Origin: an uncultured Bacteroidales bacterium
Lineage (GTDB): Bacteria; Bacteroidota; Bacteroidia; Bacteroidales; Paludibacteraceae
Assembly (NCBI GenBank): GCA_947164985.1
Contig: CAMUYI010000008.1
Span: 1-64,000, forward strand
Length of the DNA: 64,000 bases
Direction of reading: 5' to 3'
In this document: positions 32,155-41,314 of the stretch, piece by piece
Layout of the letters: every line of letters starts with the position of its first letter
Numbering within the stretch: the stretch's first letter is position 1
Program-made: the position numbers and the translations under genes
The notes under the pieces: generated by a model
The model's database searches: none
Told to the model about the DNA's origin: nothing
The model's input: the letters and a program-made list of their open reading frames with translations, nothing else

Positions 32155-33150
32155 ATGAAAAATTATATAGAAAAAGCGAATCATATTGTAATCTTCACCC
32201 ACGTGGCTCCCGACGGCGATGCGATGGGTTCAAGTTTGGCGCTCAAACACTGGATCGGCAAAAAGGCGACCGTCATCGTGCCGAATGCTTTTCCGGCATT
32301 CTTCAACTGGATGCCCGGAGCGGATCAGATTCTCATCTATGAGAAAGAAGCCGCTAAATGCGATCCGTTGATTGCCGAAGCGGACCTGTTTATCTGCACC
32401 GACTTCAATGACCCGAAGCGTATCGGTCCGATGGGCGAGAAGATGCTGGCGAACTCCTGTCCTAAGATCTTGATCGACCATCATCTCAATCCGATGGATT
32501 TTGCCGATGAGGTACACTCCCATCCGGAAGTTTCGTCGAGTTGCGAGATCGTGTATCGGCTGCTAACGGATGAAGGCCTTCAGCCATCAGTTATCAGCCA
32601 TCAGATTGCGACCTGTATTTATACGGGTCTGATGACCGATACAGGTAATTTCAGTTATAACTCTTCCGCGCCGGAGATTTATGAGATTATAGCCGATCTT
32701 ATACGCGCGGGCGTACACAAAGATGAGATCTACAACGCGGTCTTCAATCAGTACTCCACCGATCGCATGCGCCTGACCGGGTACGCGTTGTATCGCAAGA
32801 TGCGCATCTTCCCGGAGTACCATTTGGCCTTGATCACGCTGTCTGCCGATGAGTTGGACCAGTATCATTACCAACCGGGGGACTGCGAAGGGTTGGTCAA
32901 CATGCCGCTACAGATAGCGGACGTACACTACTCCGTTTTTATGCGCGAAGAGCGTGCCAAACCCGGTACCCCGAAGTCGCGTATCCGTATCTCTTTCCGT
33001 TCGCAGGGCGACCGACCGGTGAACATTTGGGCGAATGAGGTTTTCCACGGAGGCGGTCATGCAAATGCATCCGGCGGTGAACTATTCGGTAGTCTTAACT
33101 ACGCCGTCAAACTATTTGAAGAATCATACAAAAAATATATCAAGAAATGA
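32155..33150 (+). CDS. nrnA: DHH phosphoesterase, NrnA-type oligoribonuclease / pAp phosphatase
   Basis: A 331-aa manganese-dependent phosphoesterase degrading nano-RNAs and 3'-phosphoadenosine 5'-phosphate. DHH domain: FTHVAPDGDAMGSSLAL, CTDFNDPKR, LIDHHLNP, MTDTGNFSYNS. DHHA1 domain: GGGHANASGG near the C-terminus. The start was set at ATG 32155 after the promoter; an upstream in-frame extension would run through the promoter. A four-unit 7-bp array (32578-32605) encodes QPSVISHQ just before IATCIYTG, a helix that is variable in the family. ATGA overlap with the next gene. Confidence 0.93.
   Translation: MKNYIEKANHIVIFTHVAPDGDAMGSSLALKHWIGKKATVIVPNAFPAFFNWMPGADQILIYEKEAAKCDPLIAEADLFICTDFNDPKRIGPMGEKMLANSCPKILIDHHLNPMDFADEVHSHPEVSSSCEIVYRLLTDEGLQPSVISHQIATCIYTGLMTDTGNFSYNSSAPEIYEIIADLIRAGVHKDEIYNAVFNQYSTDRMRLTGYALYRKMRIFPEYHLALITLSADELDQYHYQPGDCEGLVNMPLQIADVHYSVFMREERAKPGTPKSRIRISFRSQGDRPVNIWANEVFHGGGHANASGGELFGSLNYAVKLFEESYKKYIKK
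32578..32605 (+). repeat. 7-bp array, 4 units of NNTCAGN, inside nrnA
   Basis: CTTCAGC, CATCAGT, TATCAGC, CATCAGA in perfect register, in frame. Confidence 0.88.
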
Positions 33151-34943
33151 AAAAAGCATTTTTACTATTAGCTGTAGTAGCCATGAGCATGGGTGTCATG
33201 GCGCAGACCGGTTTAGAACCGGAGCAGGATAGCCATTCGGGTGTCCTGATGACCATCAACGGCAAGGCCGTGAGTGCAGAGGAGTTTCTGTACATCTATG
33301 AGAAGAACAACCAAGCAGGTGCCGTTGATCCGAAGACGATGGACGAGTATCTGGACATGTTCATCAATTTCAAACTCAAAGTAGCGGAAGCAGAGGCACA
33401 AGGTATTGACACGACCGAGAGTTTCAAGAAAGAGCTCAAAGGTTACCGTGCACAGGCTACGCCGAAATACCTTCAGGACGAGGCCGCGATGGACAGCCTG
33501 ATTGAGATGAGTTGGCGTCATCTGAGTAAAGACCGTCGTGCCGCGCATATCGCTATCCAATGTCCGATGAATGCCGACAGTGCGGCTCAGGCAGAGGCTT
33601 TGGCTAAGATCAACGAAGCACGTGAGCGCGTGACCATCGGTAAAGAGGTAATCAAAGGTAAAGGTAAAAAAGCCAAACGCGTTCGTCAACCGGTAGAGGC
33701 TTTTGATGTAGTAGCCCGTGAACTGAGTACCGATCCGAGTGTACAGGAGACCGGTGGTGAGTTAGGTTGGATCACGCCTTTCCGTTATGTCTATCCGTTG
33801 GAAGAAGCGACGTATAACACACCGGTAGGTCAGATCAGTGAGGTCTTCCGCACCCAATATGGTTATCATATCGTGCTGGTAGAGGAAGAGCGTGATCACG
33901 TAGAGGTAAAGGCGGCGCATATCATGAAGATGGTGCCGGCTGACAGCCTCAGCGAAGTAAAGAAAGCCCTCATCGACAGTGTAGCCAAAGTGGTAACGCC
34001 GGAGAACTTCGGCGAAGTAGCCCGTATGGAGTCGGAGGACCGCGGAAGCAGCAGTCGTGGCGGAGACCTGGGGTGGTTCGGAAAAGGCATGATGGTGAAG
34101 GCCTTCGAAGATGCAGCGTTCAGCATGAAAGCCGGTGAGATCAGTGCTCCGGTTCGCACCCAATACGGATGGCATCTGCTCTATAAAGAGGCAGAGCGCG
34201 GTATTCAACCGCTGGATTCGATGCGTGCGCAGATCGAGCGTCAAGTGAAACGTGACGAGCGTGCTAAAGAGGCCGATAAGAGTTTCATCCGCAAGACCCG
34301 CGCCGAGTATAACCTGCCGGCTGAGATGAGCGATGCCAACGTCAAAGCGTATGCAGACGAACATCTCGAGGCAAAGTATCCGGAACTGAAGAACCTCGTG
34401 CAAGAGTACCACGACGGCATCCTTCTCTTTGAGGTATCGCTACGCGAAGTATGGGACAAGGCTGCCAAAGACACAGCCGGTCTGGAAGCGTATTTCAAAG
34501 CCAACAAGAAGAACTACACCTGGGAGAAACCGCATTGGAAAGGTTATCTGGTGCAAGCAAAAGATAAGAGCAGCGCCAAAGCGGCACAGGCGATCATCAA
34601 GAGTGCGAACCCCGATTCGATCCAGAGTTATATTGCCAAGCGTGTCAACTGCGACAGCGTGACCTATGTTAAGGTACAACACGGCTTGTGGGAGCAAGGT
34701 AAGAATGCCGCAGTAGATAAATTCGGTTTCAAAGACAAGAAAGCCGAGTACACACCGAATGAGGCGATGCCGGAGGTAGTATGTATCGGTAAGGTGCTCA
34801 AGGCTCCGGAGGTATGGAGCGACGAGAAAGGTAAAGTAACGACCGACTATCAGGACTACCTGGAAGCAGCGTGGATCAAACAGCTACGCGCTAAATATCC
34901 GGTAGTGATCAACGAAGAAGTTTGGCAGAAGATTAAGAAATAA
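33147..34943 (+). CDS. Periplasmic parvulin-type peptidyl-prolyl isomerase (PpiC/SurA-like)
   Basis: A 598-aa exported chaperone. Signal peptide (KKAFLLLAVVAMSMGVMA, cleavage after about 20). An N-terminal SurA-like helical region (EEFLYIYEKNNQAG, MDEYLDMFINFKLKVAEAEA) is followed by two PpiC rotamase domains at about residues 130-250 (TGGELGWITPF; TQYGYHIVLVEEE) and 250-355 (GGDLGWFGKGMM; TQYGWHLLYKE). A C-terminal segment of about 230 residues is less conserved. Probably assists outer-membrane protein folding. Coupled to nrnA by ATGA; separated from gldG by an array. Confidence 0.92.
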   Translation: MKKAFLLLAVVAMSMGVMAQTGLEPEQDSHSGVLMTINGKAVSAEEFLYIYEKNNQAGAVDPKTMDEYLDMFINFKLKVAEAEAQGIDTTESFKKELKGYRAQATPKYLQDEAAMDSLIEMSWRHLSKDRRAAHIAIQCPMNADSAAQAEALAKINEARERVTIGKEVIKGKGKKAKRVRQPVEAFDVVARELSTDPSVQETGGELGWITPFRYVYPLEEATYNTPVGQISEVFRTQYGYHIVLVEEERDHVEVKAAHIMKMVPADSLSEVKKALIDSVAKVVTPENFGEVARMESEDRGSSSRGGDLGWFGKGMMVKAFEDAAFSMKAGEISAPVRTQYGWHLLYKEAERGIQPLDSMRAQIERQVKRDERAKEADKSFIRKTRAEYNLPAEMSDANVKAYADEHLEAKYPELKNLVQEYHDGILLFEVSLREVWDKAAKDTAGLEAYFKANKKNYTWEKPHWKGYLVQAKDKSSAKAAQAIIKSANPDSIQSYIAKRVNCDSVTYVKVQHGLWEQGKNAAVDKFGFKDKKAEYTPNEAMPEVVCIGKVLKAPEVWSDEKGKVTTDYQDYLEAAWIKQLRAKYPVVINEEVWQKIKK

Positions 34944-34974
34944 ACCAGGAAACTAGGGAACTAGGAATCTAGGA
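34943..34974 (+). repeat. 8-bp array, 4 units, forming the gldG leader
   Basis: AACCAGGA, AACTAGGG, AACTAGGA, ATCTAGGA. It begins in the PpiC stop codon and its last A is the A of the gldG ATG, so the AGGA repeats are the only Shine-Dalgarno-like sequence available. Confidence 0.9.
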
Positions 34975-36611
34975 TGCGAAAATACGCACCGTACATACTC
35001 ATTGTAGGTTTGTTCCTCTGTCTATACGGAGCGCTGTATGAGCGTCCCCTTCGTTGGGACATGACGGACGATAAGCACTATAGTCTGAGTGAGGCTTCAA
35101 AGACCTTGCTCAAGCAGACCGATGCACCTATCGAAGTGACCCTCCTGCTCGACGGCGACCTCAATGCGGGATTTCGGAGACTGAAGAAAGCCACCGAAGA
35201 GACGATTGAGGAGATGGGAGTCTATGGAGAATTAAAAATTAAAAATTACGAATTAACTCCCTCATCCTCGGATAGTCTTGCCGCGTTAGGTCTGCGCCCC
35301 ATCATGATTCATGAGCGGGAGCAGAACGGTAAGACGGCACAGACGACCGTTTATCCCTACGCGTTAATGACGTATAAGGGAAAGCGCGCTGTGGTGACGT
35401 TACTCAAGAACACCCGTGGTCTGAGTGGTGAAGAGAACCTGAACGCCAGCATCGAGCAACTCGAGTTCGCTTTCATGGAAGCGCTGCACTTGTTGCAACA
35501 GACCGAGACACCGCGGGTAGCTATCTTAGAAGGACACGGCGAACCCGACGAGGCACATACCTATGACCTGATGACCGTACTGAGCAAGTATTTTGCGATT
35601 GACCGAGGTGCCTTAACCGGTGACACGATCGATGTGCATATGCTGGACGGCTATAAGGCGGTACTCATCGTCAGCCCACAGACGGCCTTCAGCGATGCGG
35701 AGCGATTTGTGATCGACCAATATATCATGCGCGGCGGTGCAGTACTATGGGCGGTGAATGGTGTACGGTTCAGCGAACAGGTCCTGCAGAGCGACGGTTT
35801 CACCCCTATCGTTCCCTTGGAATTAGGCATCACGGATATGCTCTTCCGTTATGGTATCCGCGTCAACCCCGCATTGGTGCAAGATGTACAGTGTCTGCCG
35901 ATACCGGTGAACGTAAGCAGCGATCCTTCGCAACCGAACCTCCAACCCATGCCGTGGACGTACGCGCCTATCCTGCTGACCAGCGAAGGGTCGCCCATCA
36001 CGAAGAGCATGGGGCAGATCATGAGTACCTTTGTCAGTCCGATCGATGCCGTGGGCGGAGACGACGGGATAGAGAAACGCATCTTATTGGCTACCAGTAC
36101 CGCCAGCCGCGTGACCGCGACTCCGGGAGAAGTGAACCTGAACGACATGAACCCCGACGTCAATACCTTCCAGTATCAGTACGTACCGATAGCCGTTTCG
36201 CTGGAAGGCGCTTTTGCAAGTGCTTTTGCACACAGGATGATACCCGAAGGAGTCATGCATACCGATATTATCAAGGCAGGAAAGAAGACCCGCCAAGTAG
36301 TGATCGGTAGCGGCAGCATCTTGCTGAACGAGATGCAGAAAGGGCAAGTGTTACCGATGGGTTATGACCGGTACAGCGGCATGCAGTTTAGCAACCGTGA
36401 CTTCGCCGCCAATGCGGTCTTATGGCTCACGGATAGCGAAGGACTGATTTCGCTGCGTGAGAAGAGTGTGGTGCTCCGCTTGCTCAACGACAAACGGGCA
36501 CACGACAAACGCAAACAGATCCAAACGATAAGTACCATTCTTCCGGTAGCCATCCTGGCACTCATCGGAGGCACGGTCTTTGTAGTTAGAAAACGTAAAT
36601 ATGAGAAGTAA
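34974..36611 (+). CDS. gldG: GldG-like gliding / ABC-associated protein
   Basis: A 545-aa membrane-anchored protein of the ABC-type uncharacterised transport (GldG) family. One N-terminal helix (YILIVGLFLCLYGALY), a periplasmic region with LRWDMTDDKHYSLSEASKTLL and VAILEGHGEPDE, and a C-terminal helix (about 515-535). In gliding Bacteroidota, GldG works with GldF and the GldA ATPase; neither is in this window. A four-unit array (35230-35257) encodes ELKIKNYEL in a beta-strand region. Overlaps the LysM gene by 11 bp. Confidence 0.82.
   Translation: MRKYAPYILIVGLFLCLYGALYERPLRWDMTDDKHYSLSEASKTLLKQTDAPIEVTLLLDGDLNAGFRRLKKATEETIEEMGVYGELKIKNYELTPSSSDSLAALGLRPIMIHEREQNGKTAQTTVYPYALMTYKGKRAVVTLLKNTRGLSGEENLNASIEQLEFAFMEALHLLQQTETPRVAILEGHGEPDEAHTYDLMTVLSKYFAIDRGALTGDTIDVHMLDGYKAVLIVSPQTAFSDAERFVIDQYIMRGGAVLWAVNGVRFSEQVLQSDGFTPIVPLELGITDMLFRYGIRVNPALVQDVQCLPIPVNVSSDPSQPNLQPMPWTYAPILLTSEGSPITKSMGQIMSTFVSPIDAVGGDDGIEKRILLATSTASRVTATPGEVNLNDMNPDVNTFQYQYVPIAVSLEGAFASAFAHRMIPEGVMHTDIIKAGKKTRQVVIGSGSILLNEMQKGQVLPMGYDRYSGMQFSNRDFAANAVLWLTDSEGLISLREKSVVLRLLNDKRAHDKRKQIQTISTILPVAILALIGGTVFVVRKRKYEK
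35230..35257 (+). repeat. 7-bp array, 4 units of AATTAAN, inside gldG
   Basis: AATTAAA, AATTAAA, AATTACG, AATTAAC, in frame. The same word class on the opposite strand lies in ispD (56805-56832). Confidence 0.88.
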
Positions 36612-37974
36612 ACTTTTTATAGTCTTTGTTCTTTGTTCCTTGTTCTTTGTTCAAGCAAAGGCGCAAGAGTTATTGAACTACCCCTTGGATACGGTGAACG
36701 GAGAAGAGGTATATCGCTACCAAGTGGAACGAAGCATCGGTCTGTACCGTGTCGGCGTTAACTTCAACGTGCCGCAGAGCGAGATCATTCGTCTGAACCC
36801 GCAGTTACGCGAACGCGGACTGCATTTCGACGAAATCATCCTCATTCCTACCGGCCGAAAAGTAGAAGCAAAGAAGGCGGTGGTTGAGGAAGTTAAAGAG
36901 ACCGTTGTGCCAAAAGACACAATCGTGCCGGCTGAAACGGTTGTGCCGACCGATACGATAGTAGTACCAACCGATACCGTTATACCGGCAGATACGATCA
37001 TCGTACCGGACGGCCGTCGTGTGATCGAACTGGCATTGATGTTACCTTTTGAGAGTCAACAGACCAAGCGAAGCGGTAATGCGGAGCGGATGATGGAGTT
37101 TTATGAGGGTGCTTTGCTGGCTTTACATGACCTGCAGAACGACAGCATCTTGTATCGTCTGCGTGTATATGACACCGAACGCAGTGAACGCAAGGTGCAG
37201 GAGTTATGTGACAGCACGGAGTTAGACAGCGTAAAAGCGATCTTAGGTCTTGTCTATCCGATTCAGATAACGCGCATGGCCGCTTGGTGCGAAGCCCATC
37301 AGGTACCTCTGTTCCTGCCTTTCAGCGATGATGTCAATCTGAAGAACCATCCGCAGATACACCAGTTCAACTCACCGGACGCCGACGAAGTGGAAGCCTT
37401 GGCACAATGGATCGCTCAGCGCGAAGACCGGCATTGTGTATTTGTGGATACCAAAGAGGCGGATATGACTCCGTCCATGCGCTTGCTACGCAAGAAACTG
37501 AAAGCACAGGAGATACCCTACTCGTCCTTGGCCTTGCACGACCTGCTGAACGACAGTGTCGGATACGCCGTGGATAGTTTCCAGGAGAATATCTTCATCT
37601 TGCATTCGGACCGCTACCACCATGTTCGCATGGCGCTGCCGCATATTGCGAAGATCCAAGTAGCCAAACTGCTGGTTAGCCAGTACGCTTGGCAGCGCGA
37701 GAACATCAACATGCATCAGGTATACACCTCGAAATTCGTTACCGATACCGACCTGACGGAATACGATCGTCTGTGGGAAGATACCTACACCAATACGCAT
37801 GTATCCGACATGCCGCGCTATGACTTGTTAGGCTACGACCTGATGCGCGAGATCGTACATATCGTACTGCATCAAGAGAACAACAAGCAACCCTTGCAGT
37901 CGCCTATCGTCTGGGAGAGCGAGAGCGAACAGGACGGATGGCAGAACACCTATATCCAAATCGTTGAGAAGTGA
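36601..37974 (+). CDS. LysM protein with type-1 periplasmic-binding-like domain
   Basis: A 457-aa exported protein. The signal peptide (RSKLFIVFVLCSLFFVQAKA) has its hydrophobic core encoded by a 7-bp array. A single LysM domain lies at about residues 40-85 (GVNFNVPQSEIIRLNP; DEIILIPTGR). A proline/threonine linker of repeated VPxDTI units (about 100-138) leads to a receptor-like domain (about 140-440: IELALMLPFES). Likely a peptidoglycan-associated sensor or scaffold. Overlaps gldG by 11 bp and the next gene by 4 bp (GTGA). Confidence 0.78.
   Translation: MRSKLFIVFVLCSLFFVQAKAQELLNYPLDTVNGEEVYRYQVERSIGLYRVGVNFNVPQSEIIRLNPQLRERGLHFDEIILIPTGRKVEAKKAVVEEVKETVVPKDTIVPAETVVPTDTIVVPTDTVIPADTIIVPDGRRVIELALMLPFESQQTKRSGNAERMMEFYEGALLALHDLQNDSILYRLRVYDTERSERKVQELCDSTELDSVKAILGLVYPIQITRMAAWCEAHQVPLFLPFSDDVNLKNHPQIHQFNSPDADEVEALAQWIAQREDRHCVFVDTKEADMTPSMRLLRKKLKAQEIPYSSLALHDLLNDSVGYAVDSFQENIFILHSDRYHHVRMALPHIAKIQVAKLLVSQYAWQRENINMHQVYTSKFVTDTDLTEYDRLWEDTYTNTHVSDMPRYDLLGYDLMREIVHIVLHQENNKQPLQSPIVWESESEQDGWQNTYIQIVEK
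36623..36650 (+). repeat. 7-bp array, 4 units, encoding a signal-peptide core
   Basis: TCTTTGT, TCTTTGT, TCCTTGT, TCTTTGT. Read in three frames it yields VFVLCSLFFV, a workable hydrophobic core. Confidence 0.88.
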
Positions 37975-38588
37975 ACGGAAGAAGATACATAATCTTGTTG
38001 GTCGGCTGTCTGATGGCGCTTAGCATGGCGGCACAACCTCGTCTGCGTACACCGGTTTATTACATCGGTGCACATGGCGGTGCAACGGCAAGTACGGTCG
38101 CTTTCCGCCCCTCCCAAGATGGGATGACACCTATCACTAATGCGTGTGTACTAGGCGGGAACGGTGGACTCGTCTTTCGCTACGAAGGACATAAGTACTG
38201 CGCGTTCCAGATGGAATTGAACTACGAGCATAGAGGATGGAAGCAGGATGGCACGAGTCACAACCTGCATTATTTAGAGATCCCGCTCCTGATGCATCTT
38301 AATTTCGGTAGCGAGACTTGCAAGTGGTTCTTTAACCTCGGTCCGCAGATCGGTTATTGCATCAAGGATGAGAGCAATGCGATTGATCATCCATTTGACT
38401 GGGGAGCCGCAGCCGGTACGGGCTTGTATTTTAAGACCAAGAAAGCCGGAGTCTATCAGCTGGAGATCCGCTATGACTTCTCCTTCGGCGCCGTGTACGG
38501 CACTTCGCTGACCGATAAATATGAGATGGCGAATCCGATGGATCTGAGTATTAACCTCGGATGGCTTATGCCGATAAAGAAACATTGA
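37971..38588 (+). CDS. PorT-like outer-membrane beta-barrel protein
   Basis: A 205-aa protein with a signal peptide (RRYIILLVGCLMALSMAA) and alternating beta-strands typical of PorT/OmpA-like barrels (YIGAHGGATASTVAF; YCAFQMELNYEHRGW; LEIPLLMHLNF; AAGTGLYF; LEIRYDFSFGAVY). GTG start overlapping the upstream TGA. The PorT family includes a type IX secretion component, but small barrels of this size are diverse, so the exact role is uncertain. Confidence 0.78.
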   Translation: MNGRRYIILLVGCLMALSMAAQPRLRTPVYYIGAHGGATASTVAFRPSQDGMTPITNACVLGGNGGLVFRYEGHKYCAFQMELNYEHRGWKQDGTSHNLHYLEIPLLMHLNFGSETCKWFFNLGPQIGYCIKDESNAIDHPFDWGAAAGTGLYFKTKKAGVYQLEIRYDFSFGAVYGTSLTDKYEMANPMDLSINLGWLMPIKKH

Positions 38589-38715
38589 CGATTGAACGAT
38601 TGACGAGGTACGGTTGATTGTTCTATTGAAAGAATTGTACAATTGTTCGCAAAATCGTCAATTAAAACTAATCGTAAATAAATCGTAAATTGTAAATCTT
38701 TAAATCGTAAATATA
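38585..38715 (+). repeat. Large ATTGACG / ATCGTAA array, about 130 bp
   Basis: It starts in the PorT-like stop codon with ATTGACG, ATTGAACG, ATTGACG and continues through ATTGTTCT, ATTGAAAG, AATTGTAC, AATTGTTC. It ends with several TAAATCGTAAAT words up to 5 bp before kduI. The first half is the complement of the second-half words. No promoter of the TAnnTTTG type is seen inside. Confidence 0.85.
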
Positions 38716-38719
38716 AGTG

Positions 38720-39562
38720 ATGAAAACGAATTATGAGGTACGGTACGCATCAAACCCTATTGATGCCAAGAGTTATGACACGACTCGTCTGCGCAAGGAT
38801 TTCCTGATCGAGAACGTGTTTGTAAAGAACGAAGTGAACATGGTGTATTCCATGTACGACCGCATGATCGTCGGTGGCGCGATGCCGGTAGGCGAGACAC
38901 TTCTGCTCGAAGCGATCGATCCGCTGAAGGCTCCGTTCTTCCTCACCCGCCGCGAGATGGGTATCTTCAACGTAGGCGGTAAGGGTCGTGTGATAGCAGG
39001 TGACGAAGTCTTCGAACTCGATTACAAAGAGGCGCTCTACCTCGGTCGCGGTGACCGCGAAGTGAAGTTCGAGAGTCTGGATGCCAATAAACCGGCCTTG
39101 TTCTACTTCAACTCGACAACCGCACATTGCGCGTATCCGAATAAGAAAGTAACCAAAGCCGATGCCGTTGTAGCCCATATGGGAAGCCTGGAGATGAGTA
39201 ACGAACGCGATATCAATAAGATGATCGTCAATCAAGTCCTGCCTACCTGCCAGTTGCAGATGGGTATGACCGAACTCAATACGGGTAGCGTATGGAATAC
39301 CATGCCGGCACATGTACATAGCCGTCGTATGGAAGCGTATTTCTATTTCGAGGTACCGGAAGAGCAAGCGGTTTGTCACTTCATGGGCGAAGTAGAAGAA
39401 ACGCGTCATATATGGATGAAAGGCAATCAGGCCGTGCTGTCTCCGGAGTGGTCCATCCACTCGGCGGCTGCCACGCATAACTACACCTTCATCTGGGGTA
39501 TGGGCGGCGAGAACCTCGACTACGGCGATCAGGATTTTAGTAAAATTACCGATTTGAAGTAA
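38720..39562 (+). CDS. kduI: 4-deoxy-L-threo-5-hexosulose-uronate ketol-isomerase
   Basis: A 280-aa zinc cupin of the KduI family, converting 5-keto-4-deoxyuronate to 2,5-diketo-3-deoxygluconate in pectin/glycosaminoglycan breakdown. Motifs: LRKDFLIENVFV, MVYSMYDRMIVGGAMP, REMGIFNVGG, and metal ligands in NTMPAHVHSRRMEAYFYF (His, His, Glu), completed by WSIHSAAATHNYTFIWGMGGEN. ATG 38720 preferred over GTG 38717. No kduD or lyase neighbours, so it is isolated from its pathway here. Confidence 0.93.
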   Translation: MKTNYEVRYASNPIDAKSYDTTRLRKDFLIENVFVKNEVNMVYSMYDRMIVGGAMPVGETLLLEAIDPLKAPFFLTRREMGIFNVGGKGRVIAGDEVFELDYKEALYLGRGDREVKFESLDANKPALFYFNSTTAHCAYPNKKVTKADAVVAHMGSLEMSNERDINKMIVNQVLPTCQLQMGMTELNTGSVWNTMPAHVHSRRMEAYFYFEVPEEQAVCHFMGEVEETRHIWMKGNQAVLSPEWSIHSAAATHNYTFIWGMGGENLDYGDQDFSKITDLK

Positions 39563-39563
39563 T

Positions 39564-40553
39564 ATGACCTATCTGATTATTCGGTTTGCGACTTTAGGCA
39601 ATGTGGCGATGACGGTTCCTGTCGTGGCCTCGTTGAGTAAGCGCTATCCGAATGATCGGTTTGTCATCGCCAGCAAGAAAGATCTGGCCTCTATGTTCGC
39701 CACGATGTCCAATGTGGAGTTTCTGGAAGTAGATAATCACCTGGATTGGAATGGACTATGGGATTTATGGCGCACATGGCGGGACCGGGTAGATGCCGTG
39801 ATTGACTTGCAAGACGTATTACGAACAAGGGTGTTTGACCTGCTGATGCGTTTCAGCGGTAGGCCGGTCACTCGTATTCACTACGGACGGGTACGCAAGC
39901 ATCTGATCACCTTCTGGGGTATCGGCAAGAAAAAGCTTCCTTCCGAGTTCGATCGCTACCGCGATGCGTTTCGCCGGGCAGGACTGGAGACGAACGATGC
40001 TTTTGAGCGGCTTCCGAAGAACAGTGCAGCAGCCAAAGCGGTCATAGCCCGTTTCGGGGAGAAAGAAGGACGATGGATAGGCTTGGCGCCTTTCGCCAAA
40101 TCCAAATCGAACATGCTGCCCTACCGCGTGACAAAGGATATCATCGAGCAGCTGACGAAAAACAAGAAAACCCGTATCTTCCTCTTCGGCGCCGGCGATG
40201 TGGAATGCGAGATGCTACGCCAATGGTCTACGGTCTTTCCCCGCACGGAGAGTGTGGCCGGTAAGCTGAAACTCAAAGAGGAGTTGGAGTTGATGCGCAT
40301 GTTGGATGTCATGCTGTGTATGGACAGCGCAAACCAACACTTAGCCAGCCTCGTAGGCTTAAGAGCCGTAAGCGTATGGTGTGCAACCCATCCGATGATC
40401 GGTTTCTCCGGTTGGAAACAACGGCCGGAAGATATCGTGCAACGTAATGATTTGCGTTGCCGCCCCTGTACCTGTCATGGTACAAACCATTGCCGGTACG
40501 GCAATTTTGCCTGCCGGGAGATAGAAGCAGAAAAAATTATACAACAGATATGA
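39564..40553 (+). CDS. Glycosyltransferase family 9 (heptosyltransferase-like)
   Basis: A 329-aa GT-B enzyme of LPS core assembly. N-terminal IRFATLGNVAMTVPVVASL, middle VIDLQDVLRTRVF, donor site WIGLAPFAKSKSNM, and the C-terminal family signature MLCMDSANQHLASLVG with SVWCATHP. One bp after kduI and overlapping parA by 4 bp. Confidence 0.88.
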   Translation: MTYLIIRFATLGNVAMTVPVVASLSKRYPNDRFVIASKKDLASMFATMSNVEFLEVDNHLDWNGLWDLWRTWRDRVDAVIDLQDVLRTRVFDLLMRFSGRPVTRIHYGRVRKHLITFWGIGKKKLPSEFDRYRDAFRRAGLETNDAFERLPKNSAAAKAVIARFGEKEGRWIGLAPFAKSKSNMLPYRVTKDIIEQLTKNKKTRIFLFGAGDVECEMLRQWSTVFPRTESVAGKLKLKEELELMRMLDVMLCMDSANQHLASLVGLRAVSVWCATHPMIGFSGWKQRPEDIVQRNDLRCRPCTCHGTNHCRYGNFACREIEAEKIIQQI

Positions 40554-41314
40554 GTAAGATTATTTCCTTAGCGAACCAAAAAGGAGGCGTAGGTAAGACA
40601 ACGACCTCTATCAACCTCGCAACCGCTTTAGCCAAGCAGGGCAAACGCGTATTGCTGATTGATGCCGACCCACAGGCGAATACCTCGTCGGGTTTGGGCG
40701 TGGAGATTCGTGAACTGGACAACACCGTTTACGAGTGCCTGGTCAATAGCGTGGATCCGCACACGGCCATTTTGGAGACTAATACGCCGAACTTATACCT
40801 CATCCCCAGCCATATAGACCTGGTAGGAGCTGAGATAGAGATGCTGAATATGGAGCATCGCGAGAAATTATTGAAGAACATCCTGGATCAGGTGCGCGAC
40901 GAATATGACTATATCCTGATCGACTGCAGTCCGTCTCTGGGTCTGATCACGGTCAACGCCTTGACGGCCAGCGACAGCGTCATCATCCCGGTACAATGTG
41001 AGTTCTTCGCATTGGAAGGTATCGCAAAACTGCTGAATACGATCAAGATCATCAAGTCCAAGTTGAATCCAGCCATGAAGATCGAAGGTTTCCTGCTCAC
41101 AATGTACGACAACCGCTTGCGTTTGAGCAATCAGGTGTACGAAGAGGTGAAACGCCATTTCGGCGACTTGGTCTTCAACACCGTTATTGCACGTAACGTA
41201 CGTCTGAGTGAAGCTCCTTCGCATGGCGTATCGGTACTGGAGTACGACCCGAGTTCGAAGGGCGCAAAGAACTATACGGCTTTAGCAAAAGAATTAATTG
41301 CAAGAAACAAATGA
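40550..41314 (+). CDS. parA: Chromosome-partitioning ATPase ParA
   Basis: A 254-aa deviant-Walker ATPase: KGGVGKTTTSINLA (Walker A'), LLIDADPQANTSSGLG, YILIDCSPSLGLITVNAL, and C-terminal SEAPSHGVSVLEYDP. With ParB it segregates the chromosome. ATG 40550 overlaps the GT9 stop; an upstream in-frame extension lies wholly within the preceding gene. ATGA overlap with parB. Confidence 0.95.
   Translation: MSKIISLANQKGGVGKTTTSINLATALAKQGKRVLLIDADPQANTSSGLGVEIRELDNTVYECLVNSVDPHTAILETNTPNLYLIPSHIDLVGAEIEMLNMEHREKLLKNILDQVRDEYDYILIDCSPSLGLITVNALTASDSVIIPVQCEFFALEGIAKLLNTIKIIKSKLNPAMKIEGFLLTMYDNRLRLSNQVYEEVKRHFGDLVFNTVIARNVRLSEAPSHGVSVLEYDPSSKGAKNYTALAKELIARNK

Noticed and set aside
36880..37010. Repetitive DNA in the LysM protein as a further array
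   Set aside because: It is a degenerate VPxDTI peptide repeat in codon phase with no fixed DNA period, typical of a proline/threonine linker.
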